Shown here piece by piece: positions 1 through 8,442 of a DNA stretch of 64,000 bases (position 1 is its first letter; each line of letters starts with the position of its first letter). This DNA is from RUG11241 sp964560085. GTDB taxonomy: Bacteria; Bacillota_I; Bacilli_A; RF39; UBA660. Under the pieces are notes generated by a model that was not told where the DNA came from, searched no databases, and saw only the letters and a list, made by a program, of their open reading frames with translations. Where the stretch lies: NCBI GenBank assembly GCA_964560085.1, contig CAZLKF010000006.1, positions 21,464 to 85,463 of the forward strand, given 5' to 3'. A program made the translations under genes and the position numbers.

Positions 1-152
1 ATACAGTTTATAGTGATGCCAAAAAAAATCTTAATAATGTTGGGGCAAAATTCTATCAACATTATAAAGATGGAAATATTGTAATAATTATAGATGATGG
101 AAAAATAACATTTAAGACAAATGTCAATCCCTCAACTTATACAATAGATTAA
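1..152 (+). CDS. 3' end of an unknown gene (partial)
   Basis: An open frame (codons from position 3) enters from the left edge and stops at TAA 150-152, leaving about 49 C-terminal residues with no stop. The visible part is hydrophilic with a short strand-like hydrophobic stretch (IVIIIDDGKITF). There is no membrane segment or motif, so I cannot name a family. The stop overlaps, tail to tail, the stop of the convergent cwlJ-like gene; the two TAA codons share the TTAA at 149-152. The part upstream of the window is needed to identify it. Confidence 0.55.
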   Translation, partial: TVYSDAKKNLNNVGAKFYQHYKDGNIVIIIDDGKITFKTNVNPSTYTID

Positions 153-577
153 TAAATTTCTGGACATACTCCCATACCAGGTTCATAGAAGCAGTGATTT
201 TTGTAACGACCACTGTTTTTTTGATTCCACCAATAAGCTAAACAATTGCTAGAGCCACTTGGAGCATAAAACCATAAAGCATTCGTTGCCGGATGATAAT
301 ACTCGCCACGTAGCACGCGGTCAGCTAATTCCTTTTCTTTACTAGTTGGATTGCTAAAAAATAACGGACTATTTATTCCACTAAAACCACCAGGATCCTG
401 ATAAATTGCATCATATACACTAACTATGTCTTTAAATGTTAAACATTTTGCTAAAGCGCGGTTAACAACTACATTGCCAACCATTAGCATTCCTAAATTT
501 CCTTCTCCTAAAGCTTCAGATCGCATTAAACGTGCTAATAAATCACGCTCTTTTGAAGTATAATTAATAATTGCCAT
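149..577 (-). CDS. cwlJ: CwlJ/SleB-type cell wall hydrolase (spore cortex lysis)
   Basis: Predicted hydrolase_2/SleB-family enzyme of 142 residues, the length usual for CwlJ, which degrades spore cortex peptidoglycan during germination. Family hallmarks are visible: ARLMRSEALGEG near the N terminus (with the catalytic Glu in SEA.GE), GMLMVGNVVVNRA, and a C-terminal aromatic and Asn-rich segment (ATNALWFYAPSG). There is no signal peptide or membrane helix, as in CwlJ and unlike SleB. I chose ATG 575-577 because GGTGAT lies just upstream on the minus strand; an in-frame extension to 646 lacks a ribosome-binding site. It is divergent from the cysteine synthase gene and fits the other sporulation genes in the window. 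Confidence 0.8.
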   Translation of the reverse strand: MAIINYTSKERDLLARLMRSEALGEGNLGMLMVGNVVVNRALAKCLTFKDIVSVYDAIYQDPGGFSGINSPLFFSNPTSKEKELADRVLRGEYYHPATNALWFYAPSGSSNCLAYWWNQKNSGRYKNHCFYEPGMGVCPEIY

Positions 578-667
578 ATATATCACCAATCTATTATATG
601 CCTGAATTGATAAAATGCTAAAATAACAAATAGTCATAAAATTCATACAATATGATAGGTGATAAAA

Positions 668-1627
668 GTGAATGAATTAATAGGAAACACTCCGTTAATT
701 GCTATAAAGTACAGATATTTAAACAAAATTAAAACAATTTATGCAAAGTTAGAATATTACAATTTAACTGGAAGCATAAAAGACCGTTTAGTTTATTATG
801 TATGTGCTAATGATAAGAGAACTGATAAATTAAAAGAATCTCAGCCAATAATCGAAGCAACTAGTGGTAATACTGGAATATCTTTAGCTTCTTTTGGCGC
901 ATATTACAATCATCCTGTGCATATTTTTATGCCTGATTGGTCCAGTCAAGAAAGAATCGCCATTATGGAATTATATGGTGCCAAAGTTCATTTGGTTTCA
1001 AGAGAAGATGGTGGGTTTAAAGAATGCATAAGAAGGGCAAAAACATTATGTAAAGAATTAGATGGCTATATGATTGATCAATTTGCCAATAATGATAATA
1101 TCGTCGCCCATTATGAGACAACAGCAGAGGAAATAATCAAGCAATTACCATCTGTTGGTGGCTTTATTAGTGGAATTGGAACAGGTGGAACTTTTATGGG
1201 AATTGCTAAGAAACTTAAATATTATAATAGTAAAATCAAAACTTATGTATTAGAACCTAAATCATTGCCAATTTTAAGTGGAGGTGAGTTAAAAGGAGCT
1301 CACAAAATTTCAGGCATTGGTGATGACTTTATTCCATCAATAGTTGATAAAAAATTGATAGATAAGATTTTACAAGTTGATGATTTAAATGCTATTAGAA
1401 CAGCTCAAAAAATGGCAAAAGAATTAGGAATTGCAGTTGGTATTTCTAGTGGAGCAAATCTATATGCAGCGATTCTTATGAATCAAGAAGTAGATAATGT
1501 GGTGACAATAATTGCAGATGATTGCAAAAAATATTTATCAACTGACTTATTAAAAAAAATTGCAGACGATGAATTAATAGCTAATGAAATAGAGTTTATA
1601 TCATACAAAGTTATTCCTGTAAATTGA
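668..1627 (+). CDS. cysK: Cysteine synthase / O-acetylserine sulfhydrylase family
   Basis: PLP-dependent fold-type II beta-replacement enzyme, probably making cysteine from O-acetylserine and sulfide in the cytoplasm. Seen in sequence: LTGSIKDR with the PLP lysine at about residue 38, the substrate loop ATSGNTG, the phosphate-binding glycine loop GIGTGGTFMG, and GISSGAN near the C terminus where a Ser contacts the PLP ring nitrogen. At 319 residues the length is normal. Start chosen at GTG 668 because AGGTGAT (657-663) sits at the usual spacing; the in-frame GTG at 659 lies inside that ribosome-binding site. Cystathionine beta-synthase or a diaminopropionate-type paralogue cannot be excluded. 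It ends in TGA, showing TGA is a stop here. Confidence 0.82.
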   Translation: MNELIGNTPLIAIKYRYLNKIKTIYAKLEYYNLTGSIKDRLVYYVCANDKRTDKLKESQPIIEATSGNTGISLASFGAYYNHPVHIFMPDWSSQERIAIMELYGAKVHLVSREDGGFKECIRRAKTLCKELDGYMIDQFANNDNIVAHYETTAEEIIKQLPSVGGFISGIGTGGTFMGIAKKLKYYNSKIKTYVLEPKSLPILSGGELKGAHKISGIGDDFIPSIVDKKLIDKILQVDDLNAIRTAQKMAKELGIAVGISSGANLYAAILMNQEVDNVVTIIADDCKKYLSTDLLKKIADDELIANEIEFISYKVIPVN

Positions 1628-1639
1628 CAACATGAGTAA

Positions 1640-1668
1640 TTGAAAAAGCTCAACACATATGATAACAT
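1640..1668 (+). promoter_or_regulatory. Possible sigma-A-type promoter
   Basis: TTGAAA (1640-1645), a 17-nt spacer and TAACAT (1663-1668) lie in the 74-nt gap before the 1702 gene. The -35 is good, the -10 is weak. Inference only. Confidence 0.35.
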
Positions 1669-1701
1669 TATAGTGGATGATTATATTAAGAAGGTGAATT
1701 T

Positions 1702-2481
1702 ATGGATTATACAGTTTCAAAAATATTAATAGGCTTATACAAAAATATTGAAAAAAATTCAGAAATCTTAACACAAGAAATTGTAGTTGATAAATTGTTG
1801 GATATAATAAAAAAGTACATGGAGAAACAGAACCCTGTATATAGTATTATAGAACAAACCACTTTAAAAACATCAATAATTACTAAGACATATTATCCTA
1901 AAGGAAAATTTAAAATATATGTTGAAAATAATGATATCTATGCCACTTTGGAAATACTAATTGCTCTGATGATGACTAGAAATCAAGGTATCATTATAGC
2001 TGATCAGAATATAGAAATTTTGAAGCTGATTGTTGACATTTTCAATGATTTAACGCAAACAAAATTATTTTTAATTAATGATAATATTTCTTTTTTTGAT
2101 GAAATTGTTTGTGTGGGGAAAAAGAGTTATTATGCTGAAATATTGAATTTTTGTTATAAAGATGTTCTTTTCTTTGGGTATGGCGAATATGACGTTTTTA
2201 TGGCTGAGCATATGGAAAATAAATTAGAAAAAATTAAAGATGAACAGAACTATGTTGTTTATACAAGAATTTCTTTGACAGAAGCGCTAATCAAGATGAA
2301 TGAGAATGGTACAAATTTTACAAGCACAATTTTTACTAAAGATGAAGAAGAAATAAAATACTTTGTTGAAAAATGCAACAGCAAAAATATTTATATAAAT
2401 ATGTTTCCAAGTAAGAAATGTTATTTAGATTTAGACCTTACTAATTTTGTAAAAATAAAGAATATTGTCATAAGTAAGTAG
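1702..2481 (+). CDS. Unknown 259-residue protein, aldehyde-dehydrogenase-like C terminus
   Basis: No confident family. The last third (EALIKMNENGTNFTSTIF then KCNSKNIYINMFPS) follows the pattern of the end of gamma-glutamyl phosphate reductase/ALDH proteins, where a strand after an Asn-Gly-x-x-T turn leads to a V-x-x-N-x-S/P segment. The middle (LEILIALMMTRNQGIIIADQ) could be a Rossmann-type helix-strand unit. No catalytic-cysteine context is evident and it is much shorter than the family (400-480 residues), so it may be a degenerate or repurposed ALDH-fold protein. AAGAAGGTGA precedes ATG 1702. It ends 7 nt before the LRR gene, so the two are probably co-transcribed. The ALDH link is an inference from pattern. 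Confidence 0.5.
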   Translation: MDYTVSKILIGLYKNIEKNSEILTQEIVVDKLLDIIKKYMEKQNPVYSIIEQTTLKTSIITKTYYPKGKFKIYVENNDIYATLEILIALMMTRNQGIIIADQNIEILKLIVDIFNDLTQTKLFLINDNISFFDEIVCVGKKSYYAEILNFCYKDVLFFGYGEYDVFMAEHMENKLEKIKDEQNYVVYTRISLTEALIKMNENGTNFTSTIFTKDEEEIKYFVEKCNSKNIYINMFPSKKCYLDLDLTNFVKIKNIVISK

Positions 2482-2488
2482 GTGTCAA

Positions 2489-4441
2489 ATGGAAATAAAA
2501 GAAAATATTCTAATTAGCATTGCTGAATCTGATATTGAGAATGGGACTTTAGTATTACCAATTGGGATAAAAGAGATAAATGATTCTGTTTTTTTAAACA
2601 ATAAAAGTATTAAAAAAATAGTTTTACCAAATTCTTTAGAAAAAATTGGCTCTAAAGTTTTTTGTGGTTGTCAAAATTTAGTAGAAATTTCTTTACCAGA
2701 TTCAATTAAAGAAATTTCTGAAGAGACATTTAGTAATTGTTCGTCTTTAGAAAATATTAATTTAAGTGAAAACATTCAGTATATAGGAAGTAAAGCTTTT
2801 TATAAATGCGAATTGTTAGCGGAGATAATTATACCAAGAAATGTTCATAAAATTGGTAGCTATGCATTTTCAAATTGCTTGAATCTTACAAAAATAACTA
2901 TTTTAGGTTCAATTGAAGAAATAAAAAATGGGACGTTTGAAAATTGTCAAAGTTTAAAAGAAATAATTCTGCCAAATACTTTAAAAAGAATAGGAATAGG
3001 AGCTTTTAAAAATTGTAAGAACATAAAAGAATTAAAAATGCCTGGTGAATTAAAAGTAATATGTATGAATGCATTCTGGGGATGTGAAAATTTAAAAAGC
3101 ATCAATTTTAACGCGAAGTTAGAAGAAATTGGTGATTATGCTTTTGGTGATACGAAAATTGAATCAGCGGATTTACCAAAAACTTTAAAAAGGATAGGAA
3201 TCACTCCCTTTCACTTGTGTCACAATTTAAAGAAACTGCAGATATATCAACTTTTAAGTAATGAAGTATTAGATGAAACAAATACGAAGATAAGTGAAAT
3301 AATTATTGATACAAAAAAAATTGAGATTTTAAAATCAATCAAAAAAATTATTAATATTGATCAAATAATATTTATTAGATATAAAGATGATTCCTTTGAA
3401 GTAATCGATAAAGTAAATAAGTATTATGATAAAAGTTATTTTGAGTCGATTTTTCCTAAATATGTGGTGAATATTTCTAAAATTATCCGCAATGATAATA
3501 TTTTTAACATCTATTATTGGGAATCAATATTAGGTGATGAGTTAAAAGAAATAAATCCACTTGGAATAATTGCTTTACCGCCAAATATTAATACAATTAA
3601 GGCGTTTGCTAATAAAAGAAAATATTATGATAATGTCATGAAAGATTACAAAGACAATAATATTGAGGAGCAAATAGCTCTTATTAAATTTATTACTGTT
3701 TTTAATGGATTGTGTAAAAAAAATAATACCAATATCAATAAAATGATCAATGATATTGATTTACATAATATAACAAAACAGTTTAAAGATGTTTACATTA
3801 AAGAATTTAATCAAAAATTTATTGATTTATATAATAAACTTTTACAAAATTATCCGATTAAAGATATCAATTTAATTATGCCATTTCTTTATAATAATAT
3901 AGAAAAGGTAACAAAATTGAAAGATATTATTACAATAGATCAAATAGAGACTTTGCAGTTGCAGAGTAATTTAGAATGTAAAAATTTAGAAATAAAGCAT
4001 TATAAGATACCAAAAAAAATTCAAAATTATGATTGGCTTGATACGACTAATCCTATCAATCTATTATGGGGAATAATTTTGGCAAGTGTTTCTGGGCGAG
4101 ACCTTGTAACGGCTGATTTAGACAGAAGTGTTCGCTCATATTTAATTAAAAATGACAAAGGATTGGTTATTGCTTCGTGCCGTGTATATTACAATGTTGA
4201 AGAAAAATACTTGCTTTTCAATTCGATCGTTTTATCTCAATCTTTTTTAAATCTTGGATATGATTGCAATAAAATCAAAGATGTTCTTATTGAAACTGTT
4301 TTAGCTTCTATTGAAGAAACTCTTAATTTTCTTAATGAAAAAGAAGCAATAATTACAAAAGTTCATGTTGGTATTAGCGAGAACAATATTCGTGAGCAAT
4401 TATTAAATAGAGGAGTAAAAATAATCGAACAGAACATATAG
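2489..4441 (+). CDS. BspA-type leucine-rich-repeat protein, cytoplasmic
   Basis: A 650-residue protein. Residues about 12-235 hold roughly nine LRR_5 (BspA/Treponema type) repeats of about 23 residues with pattern LP..L..IG..AF..C..L, each with a conserved Cys after the Phe/Tyr. Residues about 240-510 are lysine/asparagine-rich and mostly helical. The C-terminal about 130 residues form a compact alpha/beta region starting at NLLWGIILASVSGRDL. Unlike most BspA-like surface proteins it has no signal peptide, membrane anchor or sorting signal, so it should stay in the cytoplasm, perhaps as a binding scaffold. AGGTG lies before ATG 2489. It follows the ALDH-like gene by 7 nt. Confidence 0.7.
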   Translation: MEIKENILISIAESDIENGTLVLPIGIKEINDSVFLNNKSIKKIVLPNSLEKIGSKVFCGCQNLVEISLPDSIKEISEETFSNCSSLENINLSENIQYIGSKAFYKCELLAEIIIPRNVHKIGSYAFSNCLNLTKITILGSIEEIKNGTFENCQSLKEIILPNTLKRIGIGAFKNCKNIKELKMPGELKVICMNAFWGCENLKSINFNAKLEEIGDYAFGDTKIESADLPKTLKRIGITPFHLCHNLKKLQIYQLLSNEVLDETNTKISEIIIDTKKIEILKSIKKIINIDQIIFIRYKDDSFEVIDKVNKYYDKSYFESIFPKYVVNISKIIRNDNIFNIYYWESILGDELKEINPLGIIALPPNINTIKAFANKRKYYDNVMKDYKDNNIEEQIALIKFITVFNGLCKKNNTNINKMINDIDLHNITKQFKDVYIKEFNQKFIDLYNKLLQNYPIKDINLIMPFLYNNIEKVTKLKDIITIDQIETLQLQSNLECKNLEIKHYKIPKKIQNYDWLDTTNPINLLWGIILASVSGRDLVTADLDRSVRSYLIKNDKGLVIASCRVYYNVEEKYLLFNSIVLSQSFLNLGYDCNKIKDVLIETVLASIEETLNFLNEKEAIITKVHVGISENNIREQLLNRGVKIIEQNI

Positions 4442-4493
4442 CATTTTCTTGCAAAAAAGTTACCATTGTATTATAATTTATTTGGTGATTAAA

Positions 4494-4832
4494 ATGAAGA
4501 ATAAGAAAGAAGCAATAAGACTTTTAAATAAAAAAGAGAACGATACTTGCTTTTTAACTTACAAAGAGATAGCTGAAATTACAGGTTATCATATTAAATA
4601 CATATTTAAATTAAAAAGGGATTTGCAGAACAATAAATTGAAATTAGAGCATGGTAATAAGAATAAAAAACCAATCAATGCTTTAAGTGAAGAAGAGAAG
4701 CAAAAAATTATTAGCCTATATCGGCGAAGTAATGCAAGTATTCGCAAATTTTGTAAATTTTATAATACCCGTAGTTATTCGTGTATTTATAATTTAATTA
4801 AAGAATTTAAGGAGGAAAAACATGAAAAATAA
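4494..4832 (+). CDS. Solo helix-turn-helix protein resembling a transposase N terminus
   Basis: A 112-residue basic protein with two predicted HTH units: LTYKEIAEITGYHIKYIFKL (residues about 23-42) and a second around IISLYRRSNASIRKFCKFY. The order HTH, HGN.NKKP, SEEEKQKIISLYR matches the DNA-binding N terminus of ISNCY/IS481-like transposases (RQVRRL..HGNRGR..S...R..I..LY). No DDE catalytic domain follows; the next gene starts inside its 3' end. It is either a transposase remnant kept as a regulator or an unrelated small DNA-binding protein. Start at ATG 4494 from GGTGATT (4484-4490); the upstream in-frame ATG at 4449 has no ribosome-binding site. Confidence 0.6.
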   Translation: MKNKKEAIRLLNKKENDTCFLTYKEIAEITGYHIKYIFKLKRDLQNNKLKLEHGNKNKKPINALSEEEKQKIISLYRRSNASIRKFCKFYNTRSYSCIYNLIKEFKEEKHEK

Positions 4833-6420
4833 CATTCGTGCACTGATAGTTACATTTGTAGTAGCTAATATACTATTTTATATATGGTTGCCACCATTAA
4901 ATCCAACATCATTTGAATTTTGGACATTCTTATTTTTTATATTTTATACATTTATGATAGTAAAGAATTTTTCTCAGGTATTCAGTACAAGAATTGTCAG
5001 CAAATCAATTAATCAATTACCGAAACAGGCAATATTATATGCTATACCTTTTTTGATAGCTATTGTCATTTTGATTATTAATTTCTTTTGCTCACCAGTT
5101 ATAAATTCTCAAAGTTATGCTAAACGTATAATTATTGATGAAACTGGTAATTTTACAAAAGATGTGGCCGAAGTAAATTTCGGGGCTATACCTTTACTAG
5201 ATAAAGACTCAAGCCAAAAACTAGGTGATCGTGTAATGGGTCAATTACCAGAACTTGTTTCGCAGTTTTATGTGTCTGATCTTTATACTCAAATAAACTA
5301 TAATGATGATATTGTTAGAGTAACACCTCTTGAATATGCAGGTTTTTTTAAATATTTATCAAATCACAGCGAAGGCGTAAAAGGCTATATAACTGTTAAT
5401 TCTGTCGATGGTAATTCCAAATTGGTAAAACTTGATGAAGGAATTAAATATGTTAATTCTGCTTATTTTTTTGAAAATTTAAAACGTCATGTTAGATATC
5501 ATTATCCAACGGCTATATTAGGTACTGAAACATTTGAAATTGATAATAATGGCAAACCTTATTGGATTATTCCAATAGAAAAATATGCTGGAATTTCTAT
5601 AAAAACAGAAATCAAAGGAGTTTTAATAGTTGATGCTATAAGCGGAGCTATTCAGAAATATGATGTTAAAGATGTTCCAACTTGGGTAGACCATGTTTAT
5701 TCGGCCGATTTAATTATTGAACAAGTCGATGATTGGGGACAATATCGTAATGGTTTCTTTAATACCTTGTTTTCTCAAAAGAATGTTGTTGCAACAACTG
5801 ATGGCTATAATTATATTGCCTTGAATGATGATATTTATTTATATACAGGTATAACTTCTATTGAAGCTGATGAAGCTAACATTGGTTTTATTTTAAGTAA
5901 TCTTCGCACTAAACAAACAACATTTTATTCGGTCCCTGGAGCTGAAGAGTATTCTGCAATGGCCAGTGCTGAAGGTCAAGTTCAACAAATGAATTATACA
6001 GCCACTTTTCCATTACTCATTAATTTAGATGAAAGAGCAACTTATTTAATTTCTTTAAAAGATAATGCGGGTTTAGTTAAAATGTATGCATTCGTTGATG
6101 TGGCTGATTATCAGAAGGTAACGGTTACAGATGCAAGTGCTGGTATAGAACAAGCTGCAAAAAATTATTTAGAAAGTAATTTCAGTGAAATTGAAATTGA
6201 TAAATTAACAACTAAAGATATTAAAGTGGTTGAGACCACAAATGCAAATATTGATGGTACAACTTATTATTATATTATTGATGAAAATGCTAAGAAATAT
6301 AGAGTTTCTGTTAAGGTGAACGAAGAGATAATTCCTTTTATTAAAAAAGGAATTGAGCTTACTATTAGTTTTAAACAAGAAAAATCAATAACAGAAATTT
6401 TAAAGCTAATTCAAAAGTAA
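4822..6420 (+). CDS. Membrane-anchored protein with large extracytoplasmic domain, unknown
   Basis: A 532-residue protein with three N-terminal membrane helices (about residues 6-26, 32-50, 71-91) followed by about 430 extracytoplasmic residues. Part of the soluble region (PYWIIPIEKYAGIS, then GVLIVDAISGAIQKYDV) looks like PepSY-type repeats, in which a strand ending in a value such as ID..SGKI..Y recurs. I do not recognise the full family. A strong AAGGAGGAAAAAC ribosome-binding site precedes ATG 4822. It overlaps the HTH gene by 11 nt, so the two are translationally coupled. It may act in envelope assembly or as a protease regulator, but that is only inferred from PepSY-like resemblance. 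Confidence 0.55.
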   Translation: MKNNIRALIVTFVVANILFYIWLPPLNPTSFEFWTFLFFIFYTFMIVKNFSQVFSTRIVSKSINQLPKQAILYAIPFLIAIVILIINFFCSPVINSQSYAKRIIIDETGNFTKDVAEVNFGAIPLLDKDSSQKLGDRVMGQLPELVSQFYVSDLYTQINYNDDIVRVTPLEYAGFFKYLSNHSEGVKGYITVNSVDGNSKLVKLDEGIKYVNSAYFFENLKRHVRYHYPTAILGTETFEIDNNGKPYWIIPIEKYAGISIKTEIKGVLIVDAISGAIQKYDVKDVPTWVDHVYSADLIIEQVDDWGQYRNGFFNTLFSQKNVVATTDGYNYIALNDDIYLYTGITSIEADEANIGFILSNLRTKQTTFYSVPGAEEYSAMASAEGQVQQMNYTATFPLLINLDERATYLISLKDNAGLVKMYAFVDVADYQKVTVTDASAGIEQAAKNYLESNFSEIEIDKLTTKDIKVVETTNANIDGTTYYYIIDENAKKYRVSVKVNEEIIPFIKKGIELTISFKQEKSITEILKLIQK

Positions 6421-6458
6421 AAATTTAAAATATAGTTTAAAAGAATAGCGGGGTTAAA

Positions 6459-8336
6459 ATGAAAGATAATAAGATTATTAATTTTGAAAATATATTAATA
6501 GCTATATTTTCGATTTTAATTATTATTACAGCTGCAGTTTTATTAAATGAAAAGCCTAAAACTTATTGCCTGGTTAATATAAATCAAACAGCTCTAACAA
6601 ATCAAAATGTAAAGCTATTTGTTTATGCTCGTGGTGATAATGCGAAAATTCGAACTGAAAATGGTTCAATAATCAATAGTGATTATTATGAACTTGAGGT
6701 AACGGAAAATGGAGAATATACATTTGCGGCAGTATCAGGGAATAAAACGCAAGCGTGTTCTTTTAACGTTAATAATATTGATAGAGAAAAACCTAAAGTT
6801 TCGATAACCCCAAGCACAAAGAATCGTGTGTTAGCATTAGATTTGCAAATTTCGGCAAGTGACAATTTTGCTCTTGCAGAAAAACCGTATTCGTGGGATA
6901 ACAAAACATGGACAAATAGTAAGCAAAAAAGAATAACGGCAAATGGTACGTATACTATTTATGTAAAAGATAGTGCAGGTAATATAAGTAATACGTCTTA
7001 TAAGATAAGCAACATTGGGAATCCTATAATATCAAGTACTTTAACGATGAATATAAATACAACGAAAAATTTGTCAGCTGATAATAATGTTGTTAAATCA
7101 TGGATATCTAACAATTCTAATGTTGTGAGTGTTACTACATCAGGGGTTGTAACTGCTAAAATTAGAGGCGTAGCAACCATCACAGCGATATTAACTAATG
7201 GTGATATGTATACATGGGCTATTAATGTAGTCAAACCCAATGTCACGAGTATTGCTCTTAATACTAACAATATACAATTAAAGCCTGGGACGGCATTCAA
7301 AATTTTCATAAAACAAATAGTTCCTAACAATACGATGTGCGATAATGTTTCTTGGAAGTCTAATAATACTGCAATTGCTAAAATCAATAATGGGACAATA
7401 ACGGCTATTGCCGAAGGCACAGCAACTATCACAGTAATGTGCGATCAAGTTAGTGCTAGTGCAACAGTTATAGTTAAGAAGAGTGAAAATCCCATTATTC
7501 CTACCTCTAATACTAGAAAATATGAATCAGTTACTTTGAAGTATTATGTCCAAAATAAGGGTGCATATTATTTAACATATATTTGGATGGAGGACCCTTA
7601 TAGCCAAATAAAAAAACTTGATGCCAATACAGCAACATATGGTCAAATATTAACTGATCAAGAGCTAACTGGAAAAACATTAAAGAGATTAAGTGTTGGA
7701 CAAATGCTTGATTCTTATATAGCGAGCGGAAGAATTCCTTTAACCAAGGGGTTGGTTGCTTTTAATGCTAGTGGGTTTTATGTGAAAGGTTCATGGAATC
7801 CACCATCAGATTATTATAATTTGAAATCGGATAGTTGGTTCGTCATTAATGAAGGAATTACAACCAGAAATGTTTTAAATGATAATCAGGCTAATCGAAA
7901 TATTATTGGTATTGATGCTAATGGAATTTTAAAATATTATGGAACAGCTGTTGATGCTAATGGCAAGACGAGTATTGTTAATGCTATTAATAACGATAGA
8001 GTTAGAAATACATTTTCTTTTGGACCTTTGCTAGTTCAAAATCGTAATATAGTAGGTGGTGGTTCGGCTTTCGCTCATCGCCAAGCAATATGTCAAATAA
8101 ACGGTAATAATTATGTGATGTTAACTACTATAAATAAGATTAGTTTAGACAATGTCGCTTCTGCGCTTTTAAATATAGGATGTATAAATGCATTCAATTT
8201 GGATGGTGGAGGATCAACTTCAATGTTTTATAAAAGCAATACAAGTACTACTGCTACAAAATATGTTTGTCGAGATGGTTCCACAGGTACATATTGTCGA
8301 AGTATAGTTGAAGGCATATATTTTGTTGAAAAATAG
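6459..8336 (+). CDS. Exported Ig-like / phosphodiester glycosidase (NAGPA-like) protein
   Basis: A 625-residue protein with one N-terminal membrane anchor (about residues 10-30). Two or three beta-sandwich Ig-like modules follow; the segments ending ARGVATITAI-like and AEGTATITVM are typical bacterial Ig-like group 2 (Big_2). The C-terminal 270 residues resemble the phosphodiester glycosidase/NAGPA domain: GIDANGILKYYG, TFSFGPLLV, RQAICQINGNNYVML and NAFNLDGGGSTSMFY. The family cleaves or transfers sugar-phosphodiester links in surface glycopolymers; here the substrate is unknown. It probably works outside the membrane, tethered by its N terminus. A clear hairpin terminator follows directly, so it ends a transcription unit. 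Confidence 0.75.
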   Translation: MKDNKIINFENILIAIFSILIIITAAVLLNEKPKTYCLVNINQTALTNQNVKLFVYARGDNAKIRTENGSIINSDYYELEVTENGEYTFAAVSGNKTQACSFNVNNIDREKPKVSITPSTKNRVLALDLQISASDNFALAEKPYSWDNKTWTNSKQKRITANGTYTIYVKDSAGNISNTSYKISNIGNPIISSTLTMNINTTKNLSADNNVVKSWISNNSNVVSVTTSGVVTAKIRGVATITAILTNGDMYTWAINVVKPNVTSIALNTNNIQLKPGTAFKIFIKQIVPNNTMCDNVSWKSNNTAIAKINNGTITAIAEGTATITVMCDQVSASATVIVKKSENPIIPTSNTRKYESVTLKYYVQNKGAYYLTYIWMEDPYSQIKKLDANTATYGQILTDQELTGKTLKRLSVGQMLDSYIASGRIPLTKGLVAFNASGFYVKGSWNPPSDYYNLKSDSWFVINEGITTRNVLNDNQANRNIIGIDANGILKYYGTAVDANGKTSIVNAINNDRVRNTFSFGPLLVQNRNIVGGGSAFAHRQAICQINGNNYVMLTTINKISLDNVASALLNIGCINAFNLDGGGSTSMFYKSNTSTTATKYVCRDGSTGTYCRSIVEGIYFVEK

Positions 8337-8365
8337 AAAAAACTTTAATATTTAAAGTTTTTTTT
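8337..8365 (+). terminator. Rho-independent terminator
   Basis: A 12-bp A/T-rich perfect stem (8337-8348 with 8352-8363), 3-nt loop TAT and a T tract to 8365, immediately after the stop at 8336. It separates the glycosidase gene from the Tad-T4SS block. Confidence 0.8.
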
Positions 8366-8412
8366 GCTTGATATATTATTTAAAAAATCTAGCAATATAG
8401 AATTATTTATAG

Positions 8413-8418
8413 TATAAT
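8413..8418 (+). promoter_or_regulatory. -10 box at head of the Tad-T4SS block
   Basis: TATAAT 24 nt before ATG 8443. No convincing -35 at 16-18 nt upstream. It is the first likely promoter after the terminator at 8337-8365 and would drive the first operon of the block. Confidence 0.5.
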
Positions 8419-8442
8419 TACGTTAGAATAGAGGGAGCTTGC

